From positions 1 to 64,000 of the forward strand of contig CAYWMP010000008.1 in the NCBI GenBank assembly GCA_964459445.1: DNA of 64,000 nt, in the 5' to 3' direction. This DNA is from CAYWMP01 sp964459445. Its GTDB lineage: Bacteria; Desulfobacterota; DSM-4660; Desulfatiglandales; HGW-15. Below the pieces are notes generated by a model. It was given only the letters and a program-made list of their open reading frames with translations, ran no database searches and was not told the origin of the DNA. Of the stretch, positions 46,925 through 55,015 are shown piece after piece (position 1 is the first letter of the stretch; every line of letters starts with the position of its first letter). The translations under genes were made by a program, and so were the position numbers.

Positions 46925-48304
46925 CTATGCTTCCAGGGCCATCTTGCCCGGGTTGAGAATATTATTGGGATCGAACATCTTTTTAATGGATCGCATGACA
47001 TCCATAGCAACAGGATTGTGCTCTAATGTCATATAGGGCGCCTTGGATAAACCGATGCCGTGTTCACCAGTAAGGGTCCCCTTTAAATCAATGGCCAGCT
47101 TGAAAAGATCGGAGCTTGCCGCTTCCATGCGCGCCACCTGGTCAGGATCATATCCATCGTAGAGGATTTGAGGGTGCAAATTTCCATCTCCTGCATGACC
47201 GAAGGTGGCAATCTGTAAACGGTGTTTCTTGGAGATCTCCTCAACGCCCTTGAGGAGTTTGGCCACATTTGCCATGGGAACGGTGACATCCTCGAGAACA
47301 AAGTGAGTCTTGATCCTCGCCAAAACGGCATAGGCCGATTTTCTCGCCTTCCACAAATCAACAGCTTCTTCTTCAGATCCGGCTTTCTTTACTTCTCTGG
47401 CATTGTTCTTTCTAAAGACCTCCAGCACCTTCTCCATCTGAAAATCCGTTTCATCTTGTGTGTAACCGTCAGTTTCTGCCAGGAGCATGGCGTCCACCTC
47501 GGGGAGGTTGAGGTCTGTGTTCTGATTGATGGCTAGGATCGTTTCTCGACCGAGAATCTCCAGCACGCTCGGGATAATGCCGCTGTGCATTATTTCGCTG
47601 ACCGCCCTACCTGCATCCTCAAGGTCGTCGAAAGTAGACAATGCCGTGCTTGTGGCAGTGGGTTTGGGATTGATCTTCAGGATGATTTCCGTGACAACCC
47701 CGAGGGTTCCCTCGGACCCTACAAAAAGGCGTGTCAAATCATACCCGGAGACGCTCTTCATGGCCTTTGACCCGGTTCGCATAATGCGTCCATCAGGCAA
47801 AACAACTTGAAGCCCCAGGACATAGTCCCGCGTAGTGCCGTATTTTGCCCCTTTCACTCCTCCGGCGTTGGTTGCGACGTTTCCCCCAAGCGTTGCGACC
47901 TTGCCGGATGCGGGATCCGGCGGGAAAAAGAAGCCATGGGATGCTAGAGCCCTTTCCAGATCCGCATAGACGACACCGGGCTGTACGACTGCGAGGCGAT
48001 CTTCAATGCTGAGCTTGAGTATTTCATTCATATGACTGAGATCGAGGACAATACCCCCCTTAGCCGGAACAGCCATGCCGGAAAGACCTGTTCCCGCCCC
48101 CCTGGGAATGACCGGGACGAGGTGTCCATTAGCAAGCTTCATGATTTCAGAGACCTGTTCCACGGTCTCCGGCATGACCCCGCAGTATGGCCTACTGCTA
48201 TGTTCCGAGGCGTCATAGGAATAGGACACCATGTCTATCAGACTATCGGTGAAATTCGCTTCACCAACGATTTGAATAAGGGACTGTTTGATTTCATCGT
48301 CCAT
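46925..48304 (-). CDS. FAD-linked 2-hydroxyacid oxidase/dehydrogenase, GlcD-like (set 1)
   Basis: A 459-residue flavoprotein. PCMH segments are PRGAGTGLSGMAVPAKGGIV and PDPASGKVATLGGNVATNAGG. The catalytic C-terminal motifs are ATFGHAGDGNLHPQIL and TLTGEHGIGLSKAPYM. ATG 48304 is used over the TTG two codons earlier because GAGGAG is 6 nt away. It would oxidise a D-2-hydroxyacid. A 370-bp repeat separates it from the cytochrome upstream; the CCG gene follows. Confidence 0.93.
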   Translation of the reverse strand: MDDEIKQSLIQIVGEANFTDSLIDMVSYSYDASEHSSRPYCGVMPETVEQVSEIMKLANGHLVPVIPRGAGTGLSGMAVPAKGGIVLDLSHMNEILKLSIEDRLAVVQPGVVYADLERALASHGFFFPPDPASGKVATLGGNVATNAGGVKGAKYGTTRDYVLGLQVVLPDGRIMRTGSKAMKSVSGYDLTRLFVGSEGTLGVVTEIILKINPKPTATSTALSTFDDLEDAGRAVSEIMHSGIIPSVLEILGRETILAINQNTDLNLPEVDAMLLAETDGYTQDETDFQMEKVLEVFRKNNAREVKKAGSEEEAVDLWKARKSAYAVLARIKTHFVLEDVTVPMANVAKLLKGVEEISKKHRLQIATFGHAGDGNLHPQILYDGYDPDQVARMEAASSDLFKLAIDLKGTLTGEHGIGLSKAPYMTLEHNPVAMDVMRSIKKMFDPNNILNPGKMALEA

Positions 48305-48383
48305 AATCAACTCCTCAAATCAATAAGCCATCAGCGCTATAAAATCGTGCTTGCTATTGCTTTTCTTGGTTCTTCTCTAATTT

Positions 48384-48735
48384 GATTGGCAAATAGAATC
48401 GAAACGACAGTATATGTGTTAGTGATGCTGCATTTCAAATTAACCGCCCGCTCCCCTCGACTTCGTTCAGGGTCGCTCGACAGACGCCAACGGACACAGA
48501 TCTTTTGCCTCCGCGACTTGCGGAGGCAAAAAACGCCAATCGCTTCGCGATAACATCCACACTTCTGCCCGGAGGGCATATAGCCCTTTTGCCTGGGCAA
48601 GTCGCCCAGGCAAAAAGTCTTTTTTGTCTGCGTATGTCTGCGGTTAAACTACTTACATGCTTGTCTCAAAAAAATAAGGCACTATAGCTCATTGGTTCAT
48701 AATGATTACTTCAACTAATTTGGAGATGATCCCAT
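48384..48735. repeat. About 350-bp dispersed repeat with two 12-5-12 hairpins (copy 2)
   Basis: Related to 19497-19870. The first hairpin, 48503-48531, has the same stem as copy 1 (TTTTGCCTCCGC, loop GACTT). The second, 48587-48615, has stem TTTTGCCTGGGC and loop AAGTC, where copy 1 has TTTAGTTCGGCC and AGGTC. Both arms changed together. It lies between the cytochrome and FAD oxidase genes of set 1. Confidence 0.8.
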
Positions 48736-48740
48736 TTTTT

Positions 48741-50570
48741 TTATTTGTAATCATGCTCGGAGGCAGCGTTCATCGCCAAAACCAGTGGCGCCATGATTAT
48801 GTGGATCAGTCTGCTAAAGGGTAGGTAGGCTATGAAAGCTCCGGCCAAAATAGCGTGCACATACCAAAAATAGCCATAGATATTGGTAAGTCCTTCTGGT
48901 CTGCTAAATACAGATCCAATCGCATGTCCTATGAATGCGTATTCCGAGCCCGGTGGACCGTCTGTCATTGCGATGCGCATGCCTTCCAACAGGAAACCCA
49001 CAAAAACAATGGCTGCAATGAGAGCTAGGGCTAGATAATCTTGGCCTGGAAGCCCTGGAAGCCGCTTGGATTGCCGATGCAACCCTCGAACGAAAGCGAG
49101 GGCTAGTCCCAAAATAACCATAATTCCTGTCATATCAAACAGGAAGGCACTAACCGCGTGATTCTTGTCCAAAAGGATCCAAAGATCATCCCAGTGCGGC
49201 GCCCAAAGAGGTCCGATCAATGCGATCATCCCCCATGTGAACCTGAACGCAAAAGGGAGGAAGATGAGACTGTGGATAACCCAGCGAGCACCGGACTGGC
49301 GAAAAAGCCGTCTTTGAAGCAGCACGTCCAGAACCATGGCTTTGAGAATTTGAAAGAGTCTTTTTGGAAGTGTCCTGATTGTTTTCTTGAAAAATCCCGC
49401 CCCCGATTCCAAGGAATATGCACCCGTGAGCCAATAGGAGAACAACCCTCCCATCCCAATCAAAAAAACGATGAGTGCGATAATCGTCGTTGTATCGCCT
49501 ATGGAAAAGGTGGCAGCATGGCATGGCATGCAAAGGATGCTCTTAGGAGGCAGCACTATGGAGACAGCGCCGATGGTATTTCCTTTGCTGTGACATTTCA
49601 CACAGGAAGCTTCACCGCCTTCCAGGGCCATATGGTGAATCCTGGATGGCTTATCTTCTGTGTACTCCCTCTTCCATGCAATTCTTTTGGATTTTGAACT
49701 TCTTACTGGTCGAACTCCCTCGAGATGGCATGCTTCGCAAGACACGAGCAAGTGTGCATCATGAATCAACTTCTCATCATGGGGAAGGTGGCATTGCGCG
49801 CAGTCACCCGGCTTTTGGGCATCATGGTTGAATTCCGCTGATTGGGGATGGCATACAAGGCAGTTGATTTCCGAATGGGATGTTGAATGATAATCCTTTT
49901 GATTTATTAAGGAGACCTCTTTCGCGGTTTTCTCCTGCTGAACCGTACCGGTTTGGGCATGGCAATAGAAACAAAACTCTTCAATTTTGACCTTTGAGTT
50001 TTCCTCTTCTATGCCATCGATCCGATGGCAGGAGAGACATGACTGGTCTGCCTGTGGGAAAGGCGGCAGAGCAGCTCGTTCCTCATGACAGGCCCCGCAC
50101 TGTTTATCCAGAGGTTTTTCAGGATCATATTGGATGAGTCGTCCCTTATCCTTAAGGACCTGGTAATGGGGATCATGGCAGTTGAGGCAATTATCATATG
50201 CTTTTGGTCTCTTAACTTTTTCAGAGCCATGAAAACCCTCCTCCAGATTGTCAATGATATCGTCATGACAGGACAGGCATTGGTCCGCTTCAAAAAAATC
50301 TGCGAGGTTTCGGGTCACGTGCTGGGCATCGGGGTGCGTTTTCCTATCTCCGCTGCGCTCATGGCAATCCGCACAAGAGTTCTGACCATGGACAGAGACA
50401 TGAAATTGCTTCGTGTCTATGAGCCAGGAGGCAGTGGCCGGGGAACAGAAAAAGAAGGTGTAGATGAAGCAAGCAATCAGGATGTATAAGTCTCGATGGC
50501 GTTTTTTTCTAGATAGGGCAATTTTTTTGATTTTTCTTTGGTCTTCTTCTGACGCTGCTTGTCCCGTCAT
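48741..50570 (-). CDS. Multihaem cytochrome c fused to cytochrome-b-type membrane domain
   Basis: About 609 residues. After a signal/anchor (LYILIACFIYTFFFCS, near residues 29-45), eleven CxxCH haem-binding motifs follow (CADCH, CLSCH, CLNCH, CGACH, CLSCH, CFYCH, CLVCH, CAQCH, CEACH, CVKCH, CMPCH), then five or six hydrophobic helices resembling a NarI/DsrM-type cytochrome b. It would link periplasmic haems, the membrane and cytoplasmic partners. The frame is open to a GTG at 50651 that overlaps the larA stop (TAGTG), which would add 27 residues; ATG 50570 is chosen for the shorter N-region but its ribosome site is poor. Confidence 0.85.
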   Translation of the reverse strand: MTGQAASEEDQRKIKKIALSRKKRHRDLYILIACFIYTFFFCSPATASWLIDTKQFHVSVHGQNSCADCHERSGDRKTHPDAQHVTRNLADFFEADQCLSCHDDIIDNLEEGFHGSEKVKRPKAYDNCLNCHDPHYQVLKDKGRLIQYDPEKPLDKQCGACHEERAALPPFPQADQSCLSCHRIDGIEEENSKVKIEEFCFYCHAQTGTVQQEKTAKEVSLINQKDYHSTSHSEINCLVCHPQSAEFNHDAQKPGDCAQCHLPHDEKLIHDAHLLVSCEACHLEGVRPVRSSKSKRIAWKREYTEDKPSRIHHMALEGGEASCVKCHSKGNTIGAVSIVLPPKSILCMPCHAATFSIGDTTTIIALIVFLIGMGGLFSYWLTGAYSLESGAGFFKKTIRTLPKRLFQILKAMVLDVLLQRRLFRQSGARWVIHSLIFLPFAFRFTWGMIALIGPLWAPHWDDLWILLDKNHAVSAFLFDMTGIMVILGLALAFVRGLHRQSKRLPGLPGQDYLALALIAAIVFVGFLLEGMRIAMTDGPPGSEYAFIGHAIGSVFSRPEGLTNIYGYFWYVHAILAGAFIAYLPFSRLIHIIMAPLVLAMNAASEHDYK

Positions 50571-50650
50571 AGCCTCACGCGGCGCAAGCGTCTGCGCTGC
50601 GCGTAGCGAAAACGGAAAATTGTGAAACAATAGCCATTTACGGTTTGGCA

Positions 50651-51907
50651 CTATTTAACCATCCCGACCACATAGGGGCCATCAGGGGAAACAACCGCCT
50701 CGTGGTGGGTTTCAAGAAGGTTGTTTACTGTTTCTTGGACATCCTCGATTTTTATGGCCCCCATCCTTTCGATATCCTCTTGAGACAGACCGGGAGAATA
50801 GATATAAACCTGACCTGCGTGGTCCAGGGCTTGGTAGATGTTCTGAACACACCATTGATCGATGACAAAATCCTTGGGGTCGCAATACCCATCCACGAAA
50901 TCTTCGTAACTGCACACGGAGCCCATGACGCCGCAGAATTCCGGGTTTCCCAAGCCCTCTCGGCACTCACAGGCCACGACAATCGTTCCACCTTTCCTCA
51001 ATATATCTTTGGCGCAAATGAGGGCCTTGCTGATTTGATAGAATGTTGCGTCCAAGGGATAACCGCCGCCGGCCGTGATGACCAAATCCACCTGCTTTTC
51101 CAGCTGAACGCTCGAATGGTCGTAAACCATCCCACACCCCTCTTTGTGGGCCAGTTTGTGGTCTCCGGCAAATACGCCTGCGATCCTTCTCTCTTTGTTG
51201 ATAACCACGTTGACAACGAAGTCCACACCCGCGAGATCTGCGACCCTTATACCGTACTCATGAAAGGGATTCCCATCGAGGAGGCAGTTCGTCACCTTGG
51301 GATGGTCGATCATCTTGTAGGAATGCATAAACTTCATGGTCTCAAAGCTTGATATGCCCGGCAGGATGGATTTGCGCCCACCGGAATAGCCTGCATAGAA
51401 GTGGGGTTCTATCAGGCCGGTGAGAATTTTGAGGTCTGCGTCCAGGTAGTGATTGTTTATTTCGATGGATGCGCCCTCTATTTCGTCTATTTTTCTGTAT
51501 TCCTCTGGTTTTCGGCAATAATGGTTTACAATGTTGTATTGATCCATGATTTTTGAACCCACTATGGCTTCCAGTTCCTTCCCTAGGTTGGGCCGATGCA
51601 TGCCAGTGGCGACGAGTATCGTAATATCCTCCCTGGCCAGGCCGTTTTCCTCAAGTGTCCCTAGAATCGGCGGTAGAATAATCCTATTCGGTACGGGGCG
51701 GGTGATATCCGAAATAACCACACAGGCATTCTTCTTCCCCTTCACAATATCCTTAAGGGGAACACTACCGATTGGGTTTTCCAAGGCATGCCGAACCGCA
51801 CCATCCGGATCGGAAAGAGGCTTCGCTTCTTTCATTTCGAGAAGGGTTATTGATTCCGGCAATTCTAAATCAATGGTTTTTTCACCAAATAGCAATCCAA
51901 CTTCCAT
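50651..51907 (-). CDS. larA: LarA-type nickel-dependent hydroxyacid racemase
   Basis: A 418-residue protein of the lactate racemase family. Landmarks are VATGMHRPNLGKEL (His equivalent to LarA His108) and LTGLIEPHFYAGYSGGRKS, which carries the next His and the Lys that bonds the nickel-pincer cofactor. Length fits LarA. It would interconvert D- and L-2-hydroxyacids; LarA homologues with other substrates exist, so lactate is a guess. AAGGAGAGG precedes ATG 51907. It heads set 1, facing away from the GntR-type regulator. No cofactor genes (larB, larC, larE) are in view. Confidence 0.9.
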   Translation of the reverse strand: MEVGLLFGEKTIDLELPESITLLEMKEAKPLSDPDGAVRHALENPIGSVPLKDIVKGKKNACVVISDITRPVPNRIILPPILGTLEENGLAREDITILVATGMHRPNLGKELEAIVGSKIMDQYNIVNHYCRKPEEYRKIDEIEGASIEINNHYLDADLKILTGLIEPHFYAGYSGGRKSILPGISSFETMKFMHSYKMIDHPKVTNCLLDGNPFHEYGIRVADLAGVDFVVNVVINKERRIAGVFAGDHKLAHKEGCGMVYDHSSVQLEKQVDLVITAGGGYPLDATFYQISKALICAKDILRKGGTIVVACECREGLGNPEFCGVMGSVCSYEDFVDGYCDPKDFVIDQWCVQNIYQALDHAGQVYIYSPGLSQEDIERMGAIKIEDVQETVNNLLETHHEAVVSPDGPYVVGMVK

Positions 51908-51958
51908 GGCCTCTCCTTATACATTCTTTTAGTAAAAATTTACCGAGACAGAATATTT

Positions 51959-52217
51959 GACAGGATTACAGGATTAACAGGCTACTTTAGGTGTTAATCT
52001 TAGAATCGTCAAAAAGCCCGCGTAAGGCGGGGTTCCGATATGGTTATATCGGAACCAATGTGGAGAGCTTGGAGAACAATAACAAGTTAGGTTATTATTG
52101 TTCTCAAGTGCTCCTCATAACGCTTTTAGACGATCTATTCAATTAAGCACTATTCATGATAATGCTATTACTTCTCAGTGAGAGACGAATCATCCTGCCT
52201 ATCGTGTCTATCCTGTC
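51959..52217. repeat. Dispersed element with GACAGGATTACAGG termini (copy C)
   Basis: GACAGGATTACAGGATTAAC at 51959 is answered by TATCCTGTC ending at 52217. Inside are GGTTCCGATAT/ATATCGGAACC (52031-52056) and GAGAACAATAA/TTATTGTTCTC stems, bounded by CGTCAAAAAGC and GCTTTTAGACG. It lies in the gap between larA and the regulator gene, so it may affect larA leader RNA. Confidence 0.7.
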
Positions 52218-52351
52218 TGATTAAGGCTGACCTCTTGCTTCTTTTGATCTCTACCAGGAAATTTGGTGACCTGATTTCACAGAAAAAACTCTTTGCTGTT
52301 GAGCTTTGGGTTTGGAAGGAGTATTTGACCTGAAAAAGACGTTTTAACCAC

Positions 52352-52362
52352 TGGTAATACCA
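52352..52362. promoter_or_regulatory. Putative GntR/FadR-family operator 1
   Basis: TGGTAATACCA matches the TGGT-N3-ACCA type of site bound by FadR-subfamily regulators such as LldR and PdhR. An identical palindrome lies 162 bp downstream. It lies about 440 bp from larA and 200 bp from the regulator start. Confidence 0.6.
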
Positions 52363-52513
52363 ATAATTGACTTTGAATGGCAGGTCAAGAAATATTTTGC
52401 CCATGTTTGGTCTTCTAGCGATAACCCATTACAAACCTTCATAAATCCATTCATTTTTGCTGGGAGTTGTGTGATGGGATATGGAAGAAAAGCTTGCCTT
52501 AACAAATGCATTG

Positions 52514-52524
52514 TGGTAATACCA
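52514..52524. promoter_or_regulatory. Putative GntR/FadR-family operator 2
   Basis: A second exact TGGTAATACCA, ending 35 bp before the regulator's ATG, well placed for autoregulation by roadblock or promoter occlusion. Confidence 0.65.
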
Positions 52525-52559
52525 AATTCAGAGCCAAAACAGCTTAAGAGCCGCCCTTC

Positions 52560-53282
52560 ATGTTTAAAAAGATATCACCCAGGAAAATTTCAGACGAGAT
52601 CATCGAACAGTTCAAGGAAATGCTGAGCAGCGGGGAAATTAAGCCCGGCGATGCCCTGCCCTCTGAAAGAGAACTGGCCGAAATGATCGGCGTAAGCCGC
52701 CCTCCGCTCCGGGAGGCGTTGAATGCACTTCAAAAAATGGGATTCATTGAAATCAGGCCGCGCAGTAAAATCGTGGTCAAATCCCTTGTTGAAAAGCCGC
52801 TTGAAGATCCCTTAAGCCTGCTCATCGCAGATGACAATGATAAGCTCTTTGAGCTTTTGGAAATCCGTAAAGCCATGGAAGACTGGGTGGCCTATAGGGC
52901 CGCCGAAAGGGCTTCAGACTCCGATATCAAAAAGCTGGAAAAAATCCTGCGACAGGAAAGAGCGAATCTGAGAAATAGAAAAGAAGATGCCAAGCTGGAT
53001 GCAGATTTTCACGTGACCATCGCGCTTTCAACCCACAACACCCTTTTCTCCCATCTCATGGCGTCCTGCCACCATATTCTCTGGAGTACTCAAAAGCTCT
53101 CGCGGGAAAAGATCTTTAAGACCAAAGGAAATAGAAAGCATATCGCCGAACAGCATTCGAGGATCCTGGAGGCCATCAAAAACAAGAATCCCAATCAAGC
53201 CGGAAAAGAGGCGAGACGTCATATTGATTTTGTGGCCAACGAGTTAAGGAAGATCCTGGAGGAAGAAAGGCCTGGGAGCTAA
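52560..53282 (+). CDS. GntR-family transcriptional regulator, FadR/FCD subfamily
   Basis: A 240-residue regulator. The winged helix lies in residues 1-75 (IKPGDALPSERELAEMIGVSRPPLREALNALQKMGFIEIRPRSK). The FCD ligand/metal domain follows (KLFELLEIRKAMEDWVAYRAA, with DADFHVTIA, CHHIL, EQHSRILEAI and RRHIDFV giving the Asp/His metal set). FCD regulators often sense carboxylates, including lactate, glycolate and pyruvate. It lies between two hydroxyacid gene sets on the opposite strand and is the only such regulator here, so it probably controls one or both. Confidence 0.92.
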   Translation: MFKKISPRKISDEIIEQFKEMLSSGEIKPGDALPSERELAEMIGVSRPPLREALNALQKMGFIEIRPRSKIVVKSLVEKPLEDPLSLLIADDNDKLFELLEIRKAMEDWVAYRAAERASDSDIKKLEKILRQERANLRNRKEDAKLDADFHVTIALSTHNTLFSHLMASCHHILWSTQKLSREKIFKTKGNRKHIAEQHSRILEAIKNKNPNQAGKEARRHIDFVANELRKILEEERPGS

Positions 53283-53352
53283 GAAGTCCAGATCCTGGGA
53301 TGATGTGCACAACCCTATAACCGGAATGTCTTACTGGTTTGCTTTAATAGAT

Positions 53353-53511
53353 GAACATCGAACATTGAACATCCAACATCGAATGTTTCATTGGTAAAGG
53401 TAAAAGGCTGATATATGACCTGCAAATAAGGCTGATCGAGTAGGTTCTTAAATAATCAATATTGGGTATTTGTTTTTCATTCGATGTTGAACGTTCGATG
53501 TTGGACGTTCA
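53353..53511. repeat. Inverted repeat of the AACATCGAACATTGAACATCC type
   Basis: GAACATCGAACATTGAAC... (53353-53385) is mirrored by 53479-53511 with a few mismatches. The loop is about 93 bp. It separates the convergent 3' ends of the regulator gene and the CCG gene of set 2. No coding capacity. Confidence 0.75.
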
Positions 53512-53547
53512 TTTTTTCAGTAACCCTTCCACAAGGCAATCCGCAAC

Positions 53548-54684
53548 TCAGGACTTGGACATAGCCTTCAGAACAACCTCAGTAATATCCATCACATTGA
53601 GATCAATTTTTTGTCGTCTTGCCTGCGTCTTTATGGTTCTGACACATTGCTGGCATGAGGTCACTACCGTGTCGGCACCGGTCTGCTGAATCTCCTCAAT
53701 TTTCTTCCTGGCCACGGTACCCGATAGTTCGGGGGCCGACATTTCCACGTTCCCGCCCCCACCGCAGCAGATACTTTGCGCCCTATTGCTTCCCAACTCC
53801 ACCAGTTTGAGTCCTGGAATGGATTTCAGGATCTCCCTCGGTGCATCATAGACGCCGCTGTTCCTTCCCAGGTCGCAGGGATCGTGATAGGTGACGGTTG
53901 CTGAATATCCATCCAGCGTCACCTTTCCTTCTTTGATGATGTTCTCAATAAACTGGGAAGAATGATAGAGTTCAAGGTCGGTGTTGTACTGTTCCTTCCA
54001 GGTCTGGTAACAGCTCGGACATGAAAAAATCACCTTTTTGACGCCCAGTTCCCTTATTCTCTTAAGATTATGATCCTTCAGCTCCTCCAATTTATCAGGG
54101 ACCCCGGCGCCCATAAGCGGGAATCCACAGCACCACTCATCCCCCGCCAAAATGGTGAAATCCACATCAGCAGAATCCATGATATGAACAAAATTCTGTG
54201 GAATGCTTTGCACCATGGGGAAAAAGGAAGCCACGCATCCCACGAAGTAGACTGCTTCAGCCCTATCCCTTTCATACAGATGGGCAGGTATATCCTTCAT
54301 GAAATCCCGCCACTCTCCTCGATCTTCGTTATCTTCTTCAGCGATGTTTCTATTCTCTTCCAGAGATTCGACAACCCTGGTCATCGCCGGATGAGCTCCT
54401 TTTTCCTTGGCTATTAGATCTCGCATTTCAAGAAAGACTTCTCTGAGATTCACACCGCTGGGACAAGTTGTAGCACAGGCGCCACAAAGCATACATTTCG
54501 CGAATATGTCCCTTGAATGATCGCTAAGTGCCAGGTCACCCTGGCTGTAAAATCTGGCCAGCTGCACCTTTCCCCGCGGCGTGTATTTTTCCAGCAGGAG
54601 TTCTTTGCACACGGGACATGTCGCAAGACAAAGCCCGCACTTGATGCATTGGTCAAATTCTTCGGATATTTTTTCTAAAGTCAT
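53548..54684 (-). CDS. CCG-domain iron-sulfur protein (HdrD/GlcF-like), set 2
   Basis: A 378-residue protein with ferredoxin motifs CIKCGLCLATCP and CMLCGACATTCP and CCG domains GCVASFFPMVQ...EWCCGFPLMGAG and HDPCDLGRNSGVY...CCGGGGNVEM. It is closest in motif detail to the protein at 31108-32268. GAGGA lies 7 nt before ATG 54684. It is the last gene of set 2 and should take electrons from the FAD oxidase at 55016. Confidence 0.92.
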   Translation of the reverse strand: MTLEKISEEFDQCIKCGLCLATCPVCKELLLEKYTPRGKVQLARFYSQGDLALSDHSRDIFAKCMLCGACATTCPSGVNLREVFLEMRDLIAKEKGAHPAMTRVVESLEENRNIAEEDNEDRGEWRDFMKDIPAHLYERDRAEAVYFVGCVASFFPMVQSIPQNFVHIMDSADVDFTILAGDEWCCGFPLMGAGVPDKLEELKDHNLKRIRELGVKKVIFSCPSCYQTWKEQYNTDLELYHSSQFIENIIKEGKVTLDGYSATVTYHDPCDLGRNSGVYDAPREILKSIPGLKLVELGSNRAQSICCGGGGNVEMSAPELSGTVARKKIEEIQQTGADTVVTSCQQCVRTIKTQARRQKIDLNVMDITEVVLKAMSKS

Positions 54685-54739
54685 GTTTTTTCCTCAAATG
54701 CGTACCATCAAAATTCTTCAGTTGCATATTGGCTTTCAT

Positions 54740-54932
54740 TCACCGCCCGCTTGTTCCCGTCGGGCGGGAACTTCGTTCAAGGCGCAGAGGACGCGAAGTG
54801 TTTTTTTGCTTTTTACTGAGAGGGCAAAAAGCAAAAAGTCCCTGCATTAACGGATAAGAATTATCATTTGCCGGTCTCTCACCGACAAATGATAAAATGT
54901 ATTTCTCTGCGTTCTCAGCGCCTTTGCGGTGA
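54740..54932. repeat. Composite inverted-repeat element with two hairpins
   Basis: TCACCGC at 54740 and GCGGTGA at 54926-54932 bound the element; GGCGCAGAGGACGCGAAG (54781-54798) pairs with 54905-54922. Inside are a 12-bp stem at 54803-54814/54826-54837 with an ACTGAGAGGGC loop and a 15-bp stem at 54861-54875/54881-54895 with a CTCTC loop. The loops contain complementary GAGAG and CTCTC. It lies between the FAD oxidase and CCG genes of set 2. Confidence 0.75.
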
Positions 54933-55015
54933 TTCATAAAGTGCAACGCCGCCCTTCGGCTTTGCTCAGGGCCGTGAGCCTGTCGAACGGCAGATGGACG
55001 TTTTTCTTCAGCCTG

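Noticed and set aside
54815..54825. CTGAGAG reminiscent of a TPP riboswitch
   Set aside because: It is the loop of a simple repeat hairpin; the other TPP motifs are absent.
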